From contig DPZQ01000107.1 in NCBI GenBank assembly GCA_003536295.1, positions 1 to 6,982 on the forward strand: DNA of 6,982 nt, written 5' to 3'. The notes below the pieces were generated by a model, which searched no databases, was not told the DNA's origin, and saw only the letters and a list, made by a program, of their open reading frames with translations. Below, piece by piece: positions 1 to 5,622 of the stretch. The stretch comes from Rhodobacter sp. (GTDB lineage Bacteria > Pseudomonadota > Alphaproteobacteria > Rhodobacterales > Rhodobacteraceae). Within the stretch, counting starts at the first letter, position 1; each line of letters starts with the position of its first letter. The translations under genes and the position numbers were made by a program.

Positions 1-471
1 ACCACCGCGATGGTGTGCTGGCTGTTTGTGGGTTCTTACACGTTTTCGTCGGTCTTCAGCTATTTGGGCGGTGAGCAAGTGATTGCAGAATTCGTCTTGG
101 GGCTAAATCTATCGCCCTTGCAATTTCTGTTGATCGCTCAGTTGATTATCTTCTTGTTAGGTTGGCCTTTGGAATGGTCAGAAATCATCATTATCTTTGT
201 GCCGATCTTCTTGCCTTTGCTTGAACAGTTTGGCATCGATCCTTTATTCTTCGGCATATTGGTTGCGCTGAACTTGCAAACATCCTTCTTGACCCCGCCA
301 ATGGCGATGTCGGCCTATTATCTTAAAGGGATCGCCCCACCTGAGCTGAAATTGACTCAGATCTTCCGCGGCGTTATGCCCTTTTTGGCCTGTGTCATCA
401 TAAGTATGGTCTTGATGTATACGTTCCCAAGCATTGTCTTTTATCTGCCAGAGCTTTTTTATGGTAAATAA
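1..471 (+). CDS. dctM: TRAP transporter large permease, DctM type (3' part only)
   Basis: This is the C-terminal 156 residues of the large membrane subunit of a tripartite ATP-independent periplasmic (TRAP) transporter; the reading frame is open from the first base, so the start lies outside the window. The subunit sits in the inner membrane and imports organic acids, using an ion gradient and a periplasmic binding protein. Several hydrophobic segments are visible (about residues 5-21, 40-54, 61-74, 81-97 and 124-148). The hallmark DctM stretch SFLTPPMAMSAYYLKG lies at residues 95-110. The GWPLEWSE segment followed by IIIIFVPIFLPLL recalls the branch usually labelled mannitol/chloroaromatic transporters, but that label does not prove a substrate. 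The gene overlaps the amidase start by 11 bases. The binding protein and small permease are presumably upstream. The family call is secure; the substrate is unknown. Confidence 0.93.
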   Translation, partial: TTAMVCWLFVGSYTFSSVFSYLGGEQVIAEFVLGLNLSPLQFLLIAQLIIFLLGWPLEWSEIIIIFVPIFLPLLEQFGIDPLFFGILVALNLQTSFLTPPMAMSAYYLKGIAPPELKLTQIFRGVMPFLACVIISMVLMYTFPSIVFYLPELFYGK

Positions 472-1852
472 GTCGATCAAAAAATCAGACGCTGGCGAAA
501 CGGTTGCAATCATTGCCCTTACGGCGGTGGAAATGCGCGACCGCATCGCCAGCGGCGAGCTGACGGCTTTGCGCGTGGCTGAGGCGTTCATCGCCCAGAT
601 AGCCATACGCGAGCCAGAGGTGCAGGCCTTTGCTTGGTTTGACCCCGATTTCTTGCGATTTCAGGCGCAGGAAGCAGATCGCTACCGTGGCACTGGACGG
701 CCTTTGGGAAGTTTACATGGGCTGCCTGTGGCGGTTAAAGATATTATCGACACAGCCAAGATCCCGACCGAAAATGGTGCGAAGCTTGATAAAGGGCGCG
801 TTCCAACAAAAGATGCGGTCGTAGTGGCCCGTTTGCGCAAAGCGGGCGCATTGATTTTGGGTAAGACCGTAACCACCGAACTGGCCTATCTGACCCCTTC
901 AAAGACTAAAAATCCCCATAATCTTGCCCATACGCCTGGGGGTTCGTCATCTGGATCAGCGGCTGCCGTGGCTGCCTTTATGGCCCCTTTGGCCATTGGC
1001 ACCCAAACTGGTGGCTCCATCATTCGCCCTGCCTCTTACTGCGGCGTGGTAGGTTACAAACCCAGCTTTGGGGCTATTGCTCGTACGGGTATTTTACCTC
1101 AGTCGCATTCGCTTGATACTGTTGGGGTTTTTGCCAAAACTACGCAAGATGCGGCTTTGTTGGCGGAAGTTCTATTTGGCTATGACGCTGAAGACCCACA
1201 ATCTGTAGTGCAACCTTCAGCCCCATTGCTGAGCTTGTCACGGTCACGACCGCCGATTAAACCAACATTCGCATTTCTAAAACCTCGCGGCTGGGATGAG
1301 GCCGATCCGATATTGATTGAAGCCTTTGAGGCCCTAAGCCAAGAGCTGGGCGTGCAATGTTTCGAGTTTGAGTTGCCCCCAGCTATTTATAACGGTTTGG
1401 GTTGGCGTGAAATGATCAATCATGCTGAGATGGCGCGCGCCTATTTTCGGTATGGTCAACACAGCGATCTTTTAGGCGCTGAGACGCAAGACGCCTTGGC
1501 AAAAGGCAATGCCGTTTTAGCGCGCGACTATCTTAGCGCGCTGGATTGGGCCAATGCCTTGGGAACAGGCTTGGAGACTATTTTTGAGCGTGCAGACGTA
1601 ATTTTATCGCCTGCCGCCACAGGCCCGGCTCCCTTAGGTCATGCCTCAACCGGCAGTGCTATTTTTAACGGGCTTTGGACACTTATTGGCACACCCGCCA
1701 TCACCTTGCCCTTGCTGGAAACCCCCCAAGGCTTGCCAATGGGGGTGCAGTTAATAGGGCCTAAACATCTAGACGGGCGTTTGTTGCGCGCGGCTAATTG
1801 GCTGACCGATTGGGCCAGCGAGCAATTGCATTCAGGAGCACAAAATGACTAG
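461..1852 (+). CDS. amidase-signature family hydrolase (GatA-like amidase)
   Basis: A 463-residue enzyme of the amidase signature family, which hydrolyses C-N amide bonds to a carboxylate and ammonia or an amine, probably in the cytoplasm. The Ser-cisSer-Lys triad is intact: Lys93 in VAVKDIIDT, the cis-Ser at 162 in the GGSSSGS loop, and the nucleophile Ser186 in TQTGGSIIRPAS. The 24-residue gap between the two serines is as in characterised members. The C-terminal GTPAITLPL and GLPMGVQLIGP motifs are also present. Length is normal. No gatB or gatC is seen nearby, which argues for a catabolic amidase over the tRNA amidotransferase. The start is taken at ATG 461, the first ATG in frame. It has only a weak AGAG (450-453) ahead and overlaps dctM by 11 bases, so coupling is likely. 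A TTG at 434 and an ATG at 533 are alternatives. The substrate is not predictable, but it is probably linked to what the transporter imports. Confidence 0.93.
   Translation: MVNKSIKKSDAGETVAIIALTAVEMRDRIASGELTALRVAEAFIAQIAIREPEVQAFAWFDPDFLRFQAQEADRYRGTGRPLGSLHGLPVAVKDIIDTAKIPTENGAKLDKGRVPTKDAVVVARLRKAGALILGKTVTTELAYLTPSKTKNPHNLAHTPGGSSSGSAAAVAAFMAPLAIGTQTGGSIIRPASYCGVVGYKPSFGAIARTGILPQSHSLDTVGVFAKTTQDAALLAEVLFGYDAEDPQSVVQPSAPLLSLSRSRPPIKPTFAFLKPRGWDEADPILIEAFEALSQELGVQCFEFELPPAIYNGLGWREMINHAEMARAYFRYGQHSDLLGAETQDALAKGNAVLARDYLSALDWANALGTGLETIFERADVILSPAATGPAPLGHASTGSAIFNGLWTLIGTPAITLPLLETPQGLPMGVQLIGPKHLDGRLLRAANWLTDWASEQLHSGAQND
1834..1838 (+). promoter_or_regulatory. ribosome binding site of the 55-residue membrane protein
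   Basis: A consensus AGGAG lies inside the 3' end of the amidase gene, six bases before ATG 1845. It supports the reality and the start of the small gene at 1845-2012. It is stronger than anything seen before the amidase or the dehydrogenase of this operon. Confidence 0.8.
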
Positions 1853-2012
1853 ACCACTCATGGCCGCTTTTGCGGGTGCTATCTTCTTAATATTTCTTGG
1901 AATTTTGGCGTATAAAGTGCCGAGCCTTGACTTAATTTTGGTGGTTCTTTTGACCTTGGCTCTTGTTTTTTATGATATCGTCACCTCATCCTTTGGTAAA
2001 CGCAAAGAATGA
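1845..2012 (+). CDS. small two-helix membrane protein, 55 residues, unknown function
   Basis: I do not recognise this protein. It begins MTRPLMAAFAGAIFLIFLGI and ends SSFGKRKE. Two hydrophobic stretches (about residues 6-23 and 28-46) are joined by a short turn with Lys24, Pro26 and Asp29. The C-terminal tail is basic (KRK), which suggests a helical hairpin in the inner membrane with both ends in the cytoplasm. Three things make it a real gene: an AGGAG six bases ahead of the ATG, an 8-base overlap with the amidase stop, and an ATGA overlap with the following dehydrogenase. Its frame fills the whole interval between two well-supported genes. It lies in a TRAP transporter operon, so it may help the transporter or anchor the enzymes, but this is inference. 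It is too small to be the usual TRAP small permease (DctQ, about 160-200 residues, four helices). Confidence 0.85.
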   Translation: MTRPLMAAFAGAIFLIFLGILAYKVPSLDLILVVLLTLALVFYDIVTSSFGKRKE

Positions 2013-2968
2013 CCAAGCCTTCTTTATGGATTCCGCGGCGTCTTTCTGACGCCACCATGGCGCGCGCGCTGCGCGACTATCATGTTATTACCAATCCTGA
2101 TGATACGCCGGGTACCGCCGCCGAAATTATTGCGATGAGTGCTCAGGTAGATGCGATGTTGCCATGCCATTCCGAGCTTTTCAGCCCAGCGGTAGTGGCG
2201 CAATTGGACGGAAGGTTAAAAATTATAGCCAATCACTCAGTGGGCATTGATCACTGCAACCTGCCTGCCTTGGCCGAGCGGGGTATTTTTGTCACCAATA
2301 CGCCCGATGTTTTATCCGACGCTACGGCTGAAATCGCTATGCTTTTGATGTTGGGGGCCGCGCGTCATGCGGTGGCTGGTGATCGTTTGGTGCGCACTGG
2401 TGCTTGGACCAGCTGGAGCCCCTCATTCATGGTGGGCAAGCAGGTGACCGGCGCACGTTTGGGCATCATAGGTATGGGCCGCGTGGGCCAAGCCTTTGCC
2501 AAAAAGGCCCGTGGCTTTGATATGGAAATTCACTATTATAACCGTTCCCCGCTTACTGATGCGCAAGCTATGGGGGCCGTTTATCATTCGGATATCGACA
2601 GTCTACTGGCGGTCAGTGATTTCTTGTCCCTGCATTGCCCAGCAACGCCCGATACAAAGGGACTTTTAAACAAAGATCGCCTTAGCAAAATGCCTAAAGG
2701 AGCGGTTATAGTCAACACAGCCCGCGGTGCTCTGATCGTGGAAGAGGACTTGATCGCAGTATTGCAAAGCGGCCATATAGCGGCGGCGGGGCTTGATTGT
2801 TTTCAAATCGAACCTGGTGGTAACCCCGTTTTGGCCGCTTTTGAGACTGTTTTTACCCTTCCCCATATTGGCAGCGCCACCACCCAAACCCGCGATGCGA
2901 TGGGCTTTCGGGCGCTTGATAATCTGGACAGTTTTTTTGCAGGCCAAAAACCGCATGACCTTTGTTGA
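2009..2968 (+). CDS. D-2-hydroxyacid dehydrogenase (glyoxylate/hydroxypyruvate reductase-like)
   Basis: A 319-residue NAD(P)-dependent oxidoreductase of the D-isomer 2-hydroxyacid dehydrogenase family, which interconverts 2-oxoacids and D-2-hydroxyacids. The substrate-binding half contains NHSVGIDHCNLPALAERGI. The Rossmann motif is GMGRVG (155-160), and the next strand ends YNRS (177-180). The Arg-Ser pair where NAD enzymes carry an acidic residue suggests a preference for NADPH. The catalytic set is present: Arg239 in VNTARG, Glu268 in FQIEPGGNP, and His286 in LPHIGSAT. The length is typical. ATG 2009 overlaps the stop of the small membrane protein as ATGA and has no good ribosome binding site of its own, so translation is probably coupled. 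NADPH preference and operon context favour reducing a 2-oxoacid such as glyoxylate or hydroxypyruvate, or handling a released hydroxyacid. The precise substrate is unknown. Confidence 0.93.
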   Translation: MTKPSLWIPRRLSDATMARALRDYHVITNPDDTPGTAAEIIAMSAQVDAMLPCHSELFSPAVVAQLDGRLKIIANHSVGIDHCNLPALAERGIFVTNTPDVLSDATAEIAMLLMLGAARHAVAGDRLVRTGAWTSWSPSFMVGKQVTGARLGIIGMGRVGQAFAKKARGFDMEIHYYNRSPLTDAQAMGAVYHSDIDSLLAVSDFLSLHCPATPDTKGLLNKDRLSKMPKGAVIVNTARGALIVEEDLIAVLQSGHIAAAGLDCFQIEPGGNPVLAAFETVFTLPHIGSATTQTRDAMGFRALDNLDSFFAGQKPHDLC

Positions 2969-2992
2969 TGCCAACATAGGCCACATTTTTCT

Positions 2993-2998
2993 AAGGAG
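2993..2998 (+). promoter_or_regulatory. ribosome binding site of the ketopantoate-reductase-like gene
   Basis: A perfect AAGGAG lies eight bases ahead of ATG 3007, in the only real gap (38 bases) of the left operon. It fixes the start at 3007 and suggests that this gene is translated independently of the coupled genes before it. Confidence 0.8.
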
Positions 2999-3006
2999 AA
3001 TATCGA

Positions 3007-4068
3007 ATGAAATCCTATAACGTCCTTATTTTTGGTGCCTCATACGGCTCACTTTTGGCCACTAAAATTGTCTTGGCGGGCCATAATGCCACGATGGTAT
3101 GTCTACCACATGAGGTTGAAGCTTTTAACACTAAAGGCGCGATCATCCGCACCCCGATTAAAGGGCAAAGCGGATTGGTAGAAGTAAACAGCAAGGGCTT
3201 GCACGGCAGCTTGTCGGCCTGCAGCCCAAGTGAGGCACAGCCAAAAGATTATGATTTGGTAGTGCTTGCCATGCAAGAACCGCAATATGGCTCGACCGAA
3301 GTGCGCGATCTTTTGACCCGAGTGGCCGCGGCTAAGAAACCTGCTATGTCGATCATGAATATGCCGCCCTTGACCTATCTAGCCCGCATTCCTGGGCTTG
3401 ATGTTGCGGCGCTACGTAATTGTTATTTGGCTCCCGAAGTGTGGGATAGTCTTGATCCCGAACTTATGACTTTGTGCAGCCCCGACCCGCAGGCCTTCCG
3501 TCCACCAGAAGAGGATGTGAACGTTCTACAAGTGCGTTTGCCAACCAACTTTAAATCGGCAGCATTTGCGCGTGCGTCGGATACGTTGATCTTAGCAGAA
3601 CTGCAAAAATCGATTGAAGAGGCGCGCTTTGCCCTGCCCGACGGTTCAGAAATTGAACTGCCTGTTAAGCTAAAAGTACATCCTTCGGTCTTTGTGCCTT
3701 TGGCAAAATGGGCCATGCTGCTTGCAGGAAATTACCGCTGCGTGCAAGCTGAAGAAATGCGCCCTATAAAAGATGCGGTACACAGTGATCTTGCCGCGAC
3801 CCGTGAAGTGTACACATGGGTTGTTGATCTATGCATTGCCTTGGGAGGCAATGGGGCTGACTTCGTGCCCTTTGAAAAATATGCAGACGCAGCCATGTCC
3901 TTGGGCAGCCCCTCATCTGCTGCGCGGGCCTTGGCGGCTGGCGCTAAAAATATCGAGCGCGTTGATAAATTGGTGCAACAGATCGGCCTGTCGCTGGGCC
4001 GCAAAAACGCCAATATTGACGCGACGGTAGCATTGGTGGATCAGTGGCTGGCAAAAAATCGCGCCTAA
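3007..4068 (+). CDS. ketopantoate-reductase-like (ApbA/PanE superfamily) Rossmann oxidoreductase
   Basis: A 353-residue protein that looks like a divergent member of the ketopantoate reductase / 6-phosphogluconate dehydrogenase-like group, which reduces 2-oxoacids with NAD(P)H. The N-terminus (YNVLIFGASYGSLLATKIVLAGH) matches the strand-loop-helix of a dinucleotide fold, and KDYDLVVLAMQEPQY (80-94) fits the fourth strand. An all-helical C-terminal half contains KWAMLLAGNYRC (234-245), where Lys234 may correspond to the catalytic Lys of PanE. A late PSSAARALAAGAKNIERVDKL (302-322) resembles the C-terminal PanE motif around the catalytic Ser and Glu. The nucleotide loop is atypical (GASYGS, lacking the second Gly of GxGxxG). 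It is longer than E. coli PanE (about 300). It is the last gene of the operon, directly before a terminator, and ends in a double stop TAATAG. It is unlikely to be the pantothenate enzyme; a catabolic role is inferred. Confidence 0.75.
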   Translation: MKSYNVLIFGASYGSLLATKIVLAGHNATMVCLPHEVEAFNTKGAIIRTPIKGQSGLVEVNSKGLHGSLSACSPSEAQPKDYDLVVLAMQEPQYGSTEVRDLLTRVAAAKKPAMSIMNMPPLTYLARIPGLDVAALRNCYLAPEVWDSLDPELMTLCSPDPQAFRPPEEDVNVLQVRLPTNFKSAAFARASDTLILAELQKSIEEARFALPDGSEIELPVKLKVHPSVFVPLAKWAMLLAGNYRCVQAEEMRPIKDAVHSDLAATREVYTWVVDLCIALGGNGADFVPFEKYADAAMSLGSPSSAARALAAGAKNIERVDKLVQQIGLSLGRKNANIDATVALVDQWLAKNRA

Positions 4069-4090
4069 TAGAACATGTGAGCATGTAAAC

Positions 4091-4117
4091 AAAGCCCAGT
4101 CTTAGGACTGGGCTTTT
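4091..4117 (+). terminator. rho-independent terminator of the left operon
   Basis: A perfect 11-bp stem (4091-4101 paired with 4106-4116) with a TTAG loop, GC-rich in the middle and running into TTTT at 4114-4117. It lies 22 bases after the stop of the ketopantoate-reductase-like gene. The A-run on its left gives only a short U-tract on the other strand, so it acts mainly on the + strand. Confidence 0.9.
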
Positions 4118-4119
4118 GC

Positions 4120-4147
4120 TTGCGTACATATGTAGATTCTTTAATAT
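4120..4147 (+). promoter_or_regulatory. possible sigma70-type promoter for the Tat-exported hydrolase
   Basis: A weak -35 (TTGCGT, 4120-4125) and a better -10 (TAATAT, 4142-4147) are separated by 16 bases, 25 bases ahead of the start codon at 4173. The gene follows a strong terminator, so it needs a promoter here. The -35 match is only three of six, so the exact position is uncertain. Confidence 0.35.
4125..4134. promoter_or_regulatory. 10-bp palindrome TACATATGTA, possible operator
   Basis: A perfect inverted repeat, TACATATGTA, lies between the candidate -35 and -10 boxes ahead of the hydrolase gene. A repressor site here would be well placed. It is AT-rich and short, so chance is a real alternative. 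Confidence 0.3.
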
Positions 4148-4172
4148 GTGAATTCATGACGAGGGGAATCAA

Positions 4173-5078
4173 ATGCTGACACGTCGCAAGTTACTAATGG
4201 GGGCTGCACTCGCGCCCGCCTTTTCTATGATCGCAAAACCAGTACTGTCTGAAATAACATTGGGGTCAGCCCGCGTCACAACCTTATCAGATGGTAATCT
4301 AACTTTGCCAAAATCGATGTTTTTTGACGCTTTACCCCAAGATGAGCTGGCTGTGGTTTTGCAAGATTTCGATCTGGCAGGAGCGCAATTAATGCCAGAA
4401 TGCAATCTGGCTCTTTATCAAGATGATGCGCATAAGGTTCTGTTTGACGTGGGCTCAGGGCCAGATTTCATGCCCGATGCAGGTAAGCTTCAGGCCAGTC
4501 TCGACGCGCTTGGCCTGTCCAATGCTGATATCACCCATGTAGTCTTTACCCATTGCCACCCCGACCACCTGTGGGGCCTATTTGACGATTTTGACGAGCC
4601 GATGTTTTCGCAAGCCACCTATATGATGGGGCGCGTGGAATGGGATTATTGGTGGGATCCTGAAACCGTAAACACAATTGACGAAGGCCGCACCGTGTTT
4701 GCCGTTGGGGCCAAGCGGCGATTAGAGGCGCTAGAAGATCAGATCACCCTCTTTGAAGATGGCGCCGAGATTTTGCCTGGTATCGCCGCCTTTATGACGC
4801 CTGGGCACACCCCTGGTCATATGAGCTTTGAACTTCGCCAAGGTTCGCAAAGTGCTATGATTTTGGGCGATGCTATAGGCAATCACCACATCAGTTTTCG
4901 AAAGCCCTCTTGGTTTAGTCCATCAGATCAGGATCAAGAACGAGCGGTGAGGTCGCGTCAACTTCTGTTTGATCGTTTGGTGAATGAGCAGATGCAGGTG
5001 GTTGGCTTTCATTTACCAAACGGCGGTTTAGGTCATGCCCAAAAGCATCAAGATGGCTATAAATTTGTACAGGCCTAG
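4173..5078 (+). CDS. Tat-exported metallo-beta-lactamase-fold hydrolase
   Basis: A 301-residue protein of the metallo-beta-lactamase fold. The metal site is complete: H127-C-H129-P-D131-H132 (the HxHxDH motif), His212 in TPGHTPGH, Asp233 in LGDAIGNHH and His280 in GFHLPN. This pattern fits a dinuclear zinc hydrolase of the lactonase/glyoxalase II-like kind. The N-terminus MLTRRKLLMGAALAPAF has twin arginines (R4, R5) and a hydrophobic stretch to about residue 22, which indicates export of the folded protein to the periplasm by the Tat pathway; no clear AxA cleavage site is seen. A strong GAGGGG six bases ahead fixes the start. It stands alone between a terminator and the convergent sox end. 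Zinc-dependent SoxH-type hydrolases occur in some sox clusters, so a sulfur role is possible. A lactonase or other esterase is equally possible. Confidence 0.88.
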   Translation: MLTRRKLLMGAALAPAFSMIAKPVLSEITLGSARVTTLSDGNLTLPKSMFFDALPQDELAVVLQDFDLAGAQLMPECNLALYQDDAHKVLFDVGSGPDFMPDAGKLQASLDALGLSNADITHVVFTHCHPDHLWGLFDDFDEPMFSQATYMMGRVEWDYWWDPETVNTIDEGRTVFAVGAKRRLEALEDQITLFEDGAEILPGIAAFMTPGHTPGHMSFELRQGSQSAMILGDAIGNHHISFRKPSWFSPSDQDQERAVRSRQLLFDRLVNEQMQVVGFHLPNGGLGHAQKHQDGYKFVQA

Positions 5079-5092
5079 CAGCGCTTGATGGA

Positions 5093-5527
5093 TTATTGTT
5101 GGGCGGCCTGCGCAGTTAGTTCGGCCAACAGGCTTTGCACTTTTTGCATTGCTCCTTGGGGATAACTGCGGTGGCCGATCACAACGCCTTTTTCGGTCTC
5201 TGCTACAAACAGATTATAGGGGCAATGTGCGATATTCATCGGATCATCCGTCATCATTTCACGTGACAAGACCGCCGAGCAAAACAAAAAGACATCCGCC
5301 GCTTTGAAAATCTCTAGTGTGGCCCCAAGATCTTGACCCGTGCGTGCCAACATCTCTCCCACATGGCTTATGTGGTCAACTTTAAGCCCGTGGTCGATGA
5401 TAGCATTCTCAACCGCGAAGACTGCATCATCAAAGCTGCCAGCATAGGGTGTTGTTATCGCCTCTTGTGCGCGAGCCACTTGGCCAAAGGCAAAGCTTAC
5501 ACACAGTAAAAAAAAAAGGTTTTTCAT
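5093..5527 (-). CDS. exported DUF302-like protein downstream of soxD
   Basis: A 144-residue protein. The start is set at the ATG ending at 5527 because it gives a clear Sec signal peptide (MKNLFFLLCVSFAFGQVARA, cleaved after residue 20) and is preceded by AAAGGGA. A longer reading from 5557 would put ten charged residues ahead of it. The mature part resembles the DUF302 domain: a helix with DHGLKVDHISHVGEML (45-60), then LEIFKAADVFLFCSA (71-85), MNIAHCPYNLFVAE (97-110) and a closing strand GVVIGHR. DUF302 proteins have no established biochemical role and are often found near redox or sulfur genes. Two cysteines (83 and 102) could form a disulfide or bind a ligand in the periplasm. It follows soxD by 95 bases on the same strand, so it may be a Sox accessory protein; this is inference from position. 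Confidence 0.82.
   Translation of the reverse strand: MKNLFFLLCVSFAFGQVARAQEAITTPYAGSFDDAVFAVENAIIDHGLKVDHISHVGEMLARTGQDLGATLEIFKAADVFLFCSAVLSREMMTDDPMNIAHCPYNLFVAETEKGVVIGHRSYPQGAMQKVQSLLAELTAQAAQQ
5508..5517. repeat. 10-base A/T homopolymer in the DUF302-like coding region
   Basis: Ten A on the + strand, read as ten T in the gene, encode residues Leu4-Phe5-Phe6-Leu7 of the signal peptide. Gain or loss of one base would shift the frame within the first seven codons. Confidence 0.9.
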
Positions 5528-5549
5528 AACGTCCCTTTCTTGAAGACGT

Positions 5550-5570
5550 ATCAACAATCAACAATCAACT
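5550..5570. repeat. three tandem copies of ATCAACA
   Basis: Three consecutive 7-base units, ATCAACA, ATCAACA and ATCAACT; the last differs at its final base. On the gene strand they read as TGTTGAT repeats, 23 bases ahead of the DUF302-like start codon. They may be a leader element, a repeated protein site or a slippage product. Confidence 0.8.
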
Positions 5571-5579
5571 TCAGCCTAG

Positions 5580-5589
5580 CACAGCTGTG
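5580..5589. promoter_or_regulatory. 10-bp palindrome CACAGCTGTG, possible operator
   Basis: A perfect 10-bp inverted repeat lies one base away from the 5591-5613 hairpin in the soxD to DUF302-like gap. It could be a small operator or extend the local RNA structure. No regulator can be assigned from the sequence. Confidence 0.3.
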
Positions 5590-5590
5590 G

Positions 5591-5613
5591 GCAAAGGTGA
5601 CGAAAACCTTTGC
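5591..5613 (-). other. intra-operon hairpin after soxD
   Basis: A perfect 8-bp inverted repeat (5591-5598 with 5606-5613, GCAAAGGT/ACCTTTGC) and a 7-base loop, starting nine bases beyond the soxD stop codon on the - strand. No U-tract follows on that strand, so it is not a standard intrinsic terminator. It may stabilise the 3' end of the soxCD message or attenuate expression of the DUF302-like gene. Confidence 0.6.
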
Positions 5614-5622
5614 ACAAATTTA

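Noticed and set aside
434..460. N-terminal extension of the amidase from a TTG codon
   Set aside because: It would lengthen the overlap with dctM to 38 bases and has no ribosome binding site; ATG 461 is simpler.
244..606. 120-residue minus-strand ORF across the dctM/amidase junction
   Set aside because: It lies opposite two well-supported genes and its protein shows no domain, signal or membrane feature that I recognise.
461..1852. GatA subunit of the Glu-tRNA(Gln) amidotransferase
   Set aside because: No gatB or gatC lies nearby and the gene is embedded in a transporter/dehydrogenase operon, which fits a catabolic amidase better.
3423..4030. Overlapping ORFs on both strands inside the ketopantoate-reductase-like gene
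   Set aside because: The main frame has a good ribosome binding site, full length and family-like motifs; the others have none of these.
4073..4086. Small inverted repeat ACATG-TGAG-CATGT just after the left operon
   Set aside because: Only five pairs and next to a much stronger terminator; it could easily be chance.
5528..5557. N-terminal extension of the DUF302-like protein
   Set aside because: It would place charged residues ahead of a well-formed signal peptide, while the ATG at 5527 has a ribosome binding site.
5591..5613. Intrinsic terminator of soxD
   Set aside because: The stem is good but no U-tract follows on the - strand, so it is listed as a hairpin of unknown role.
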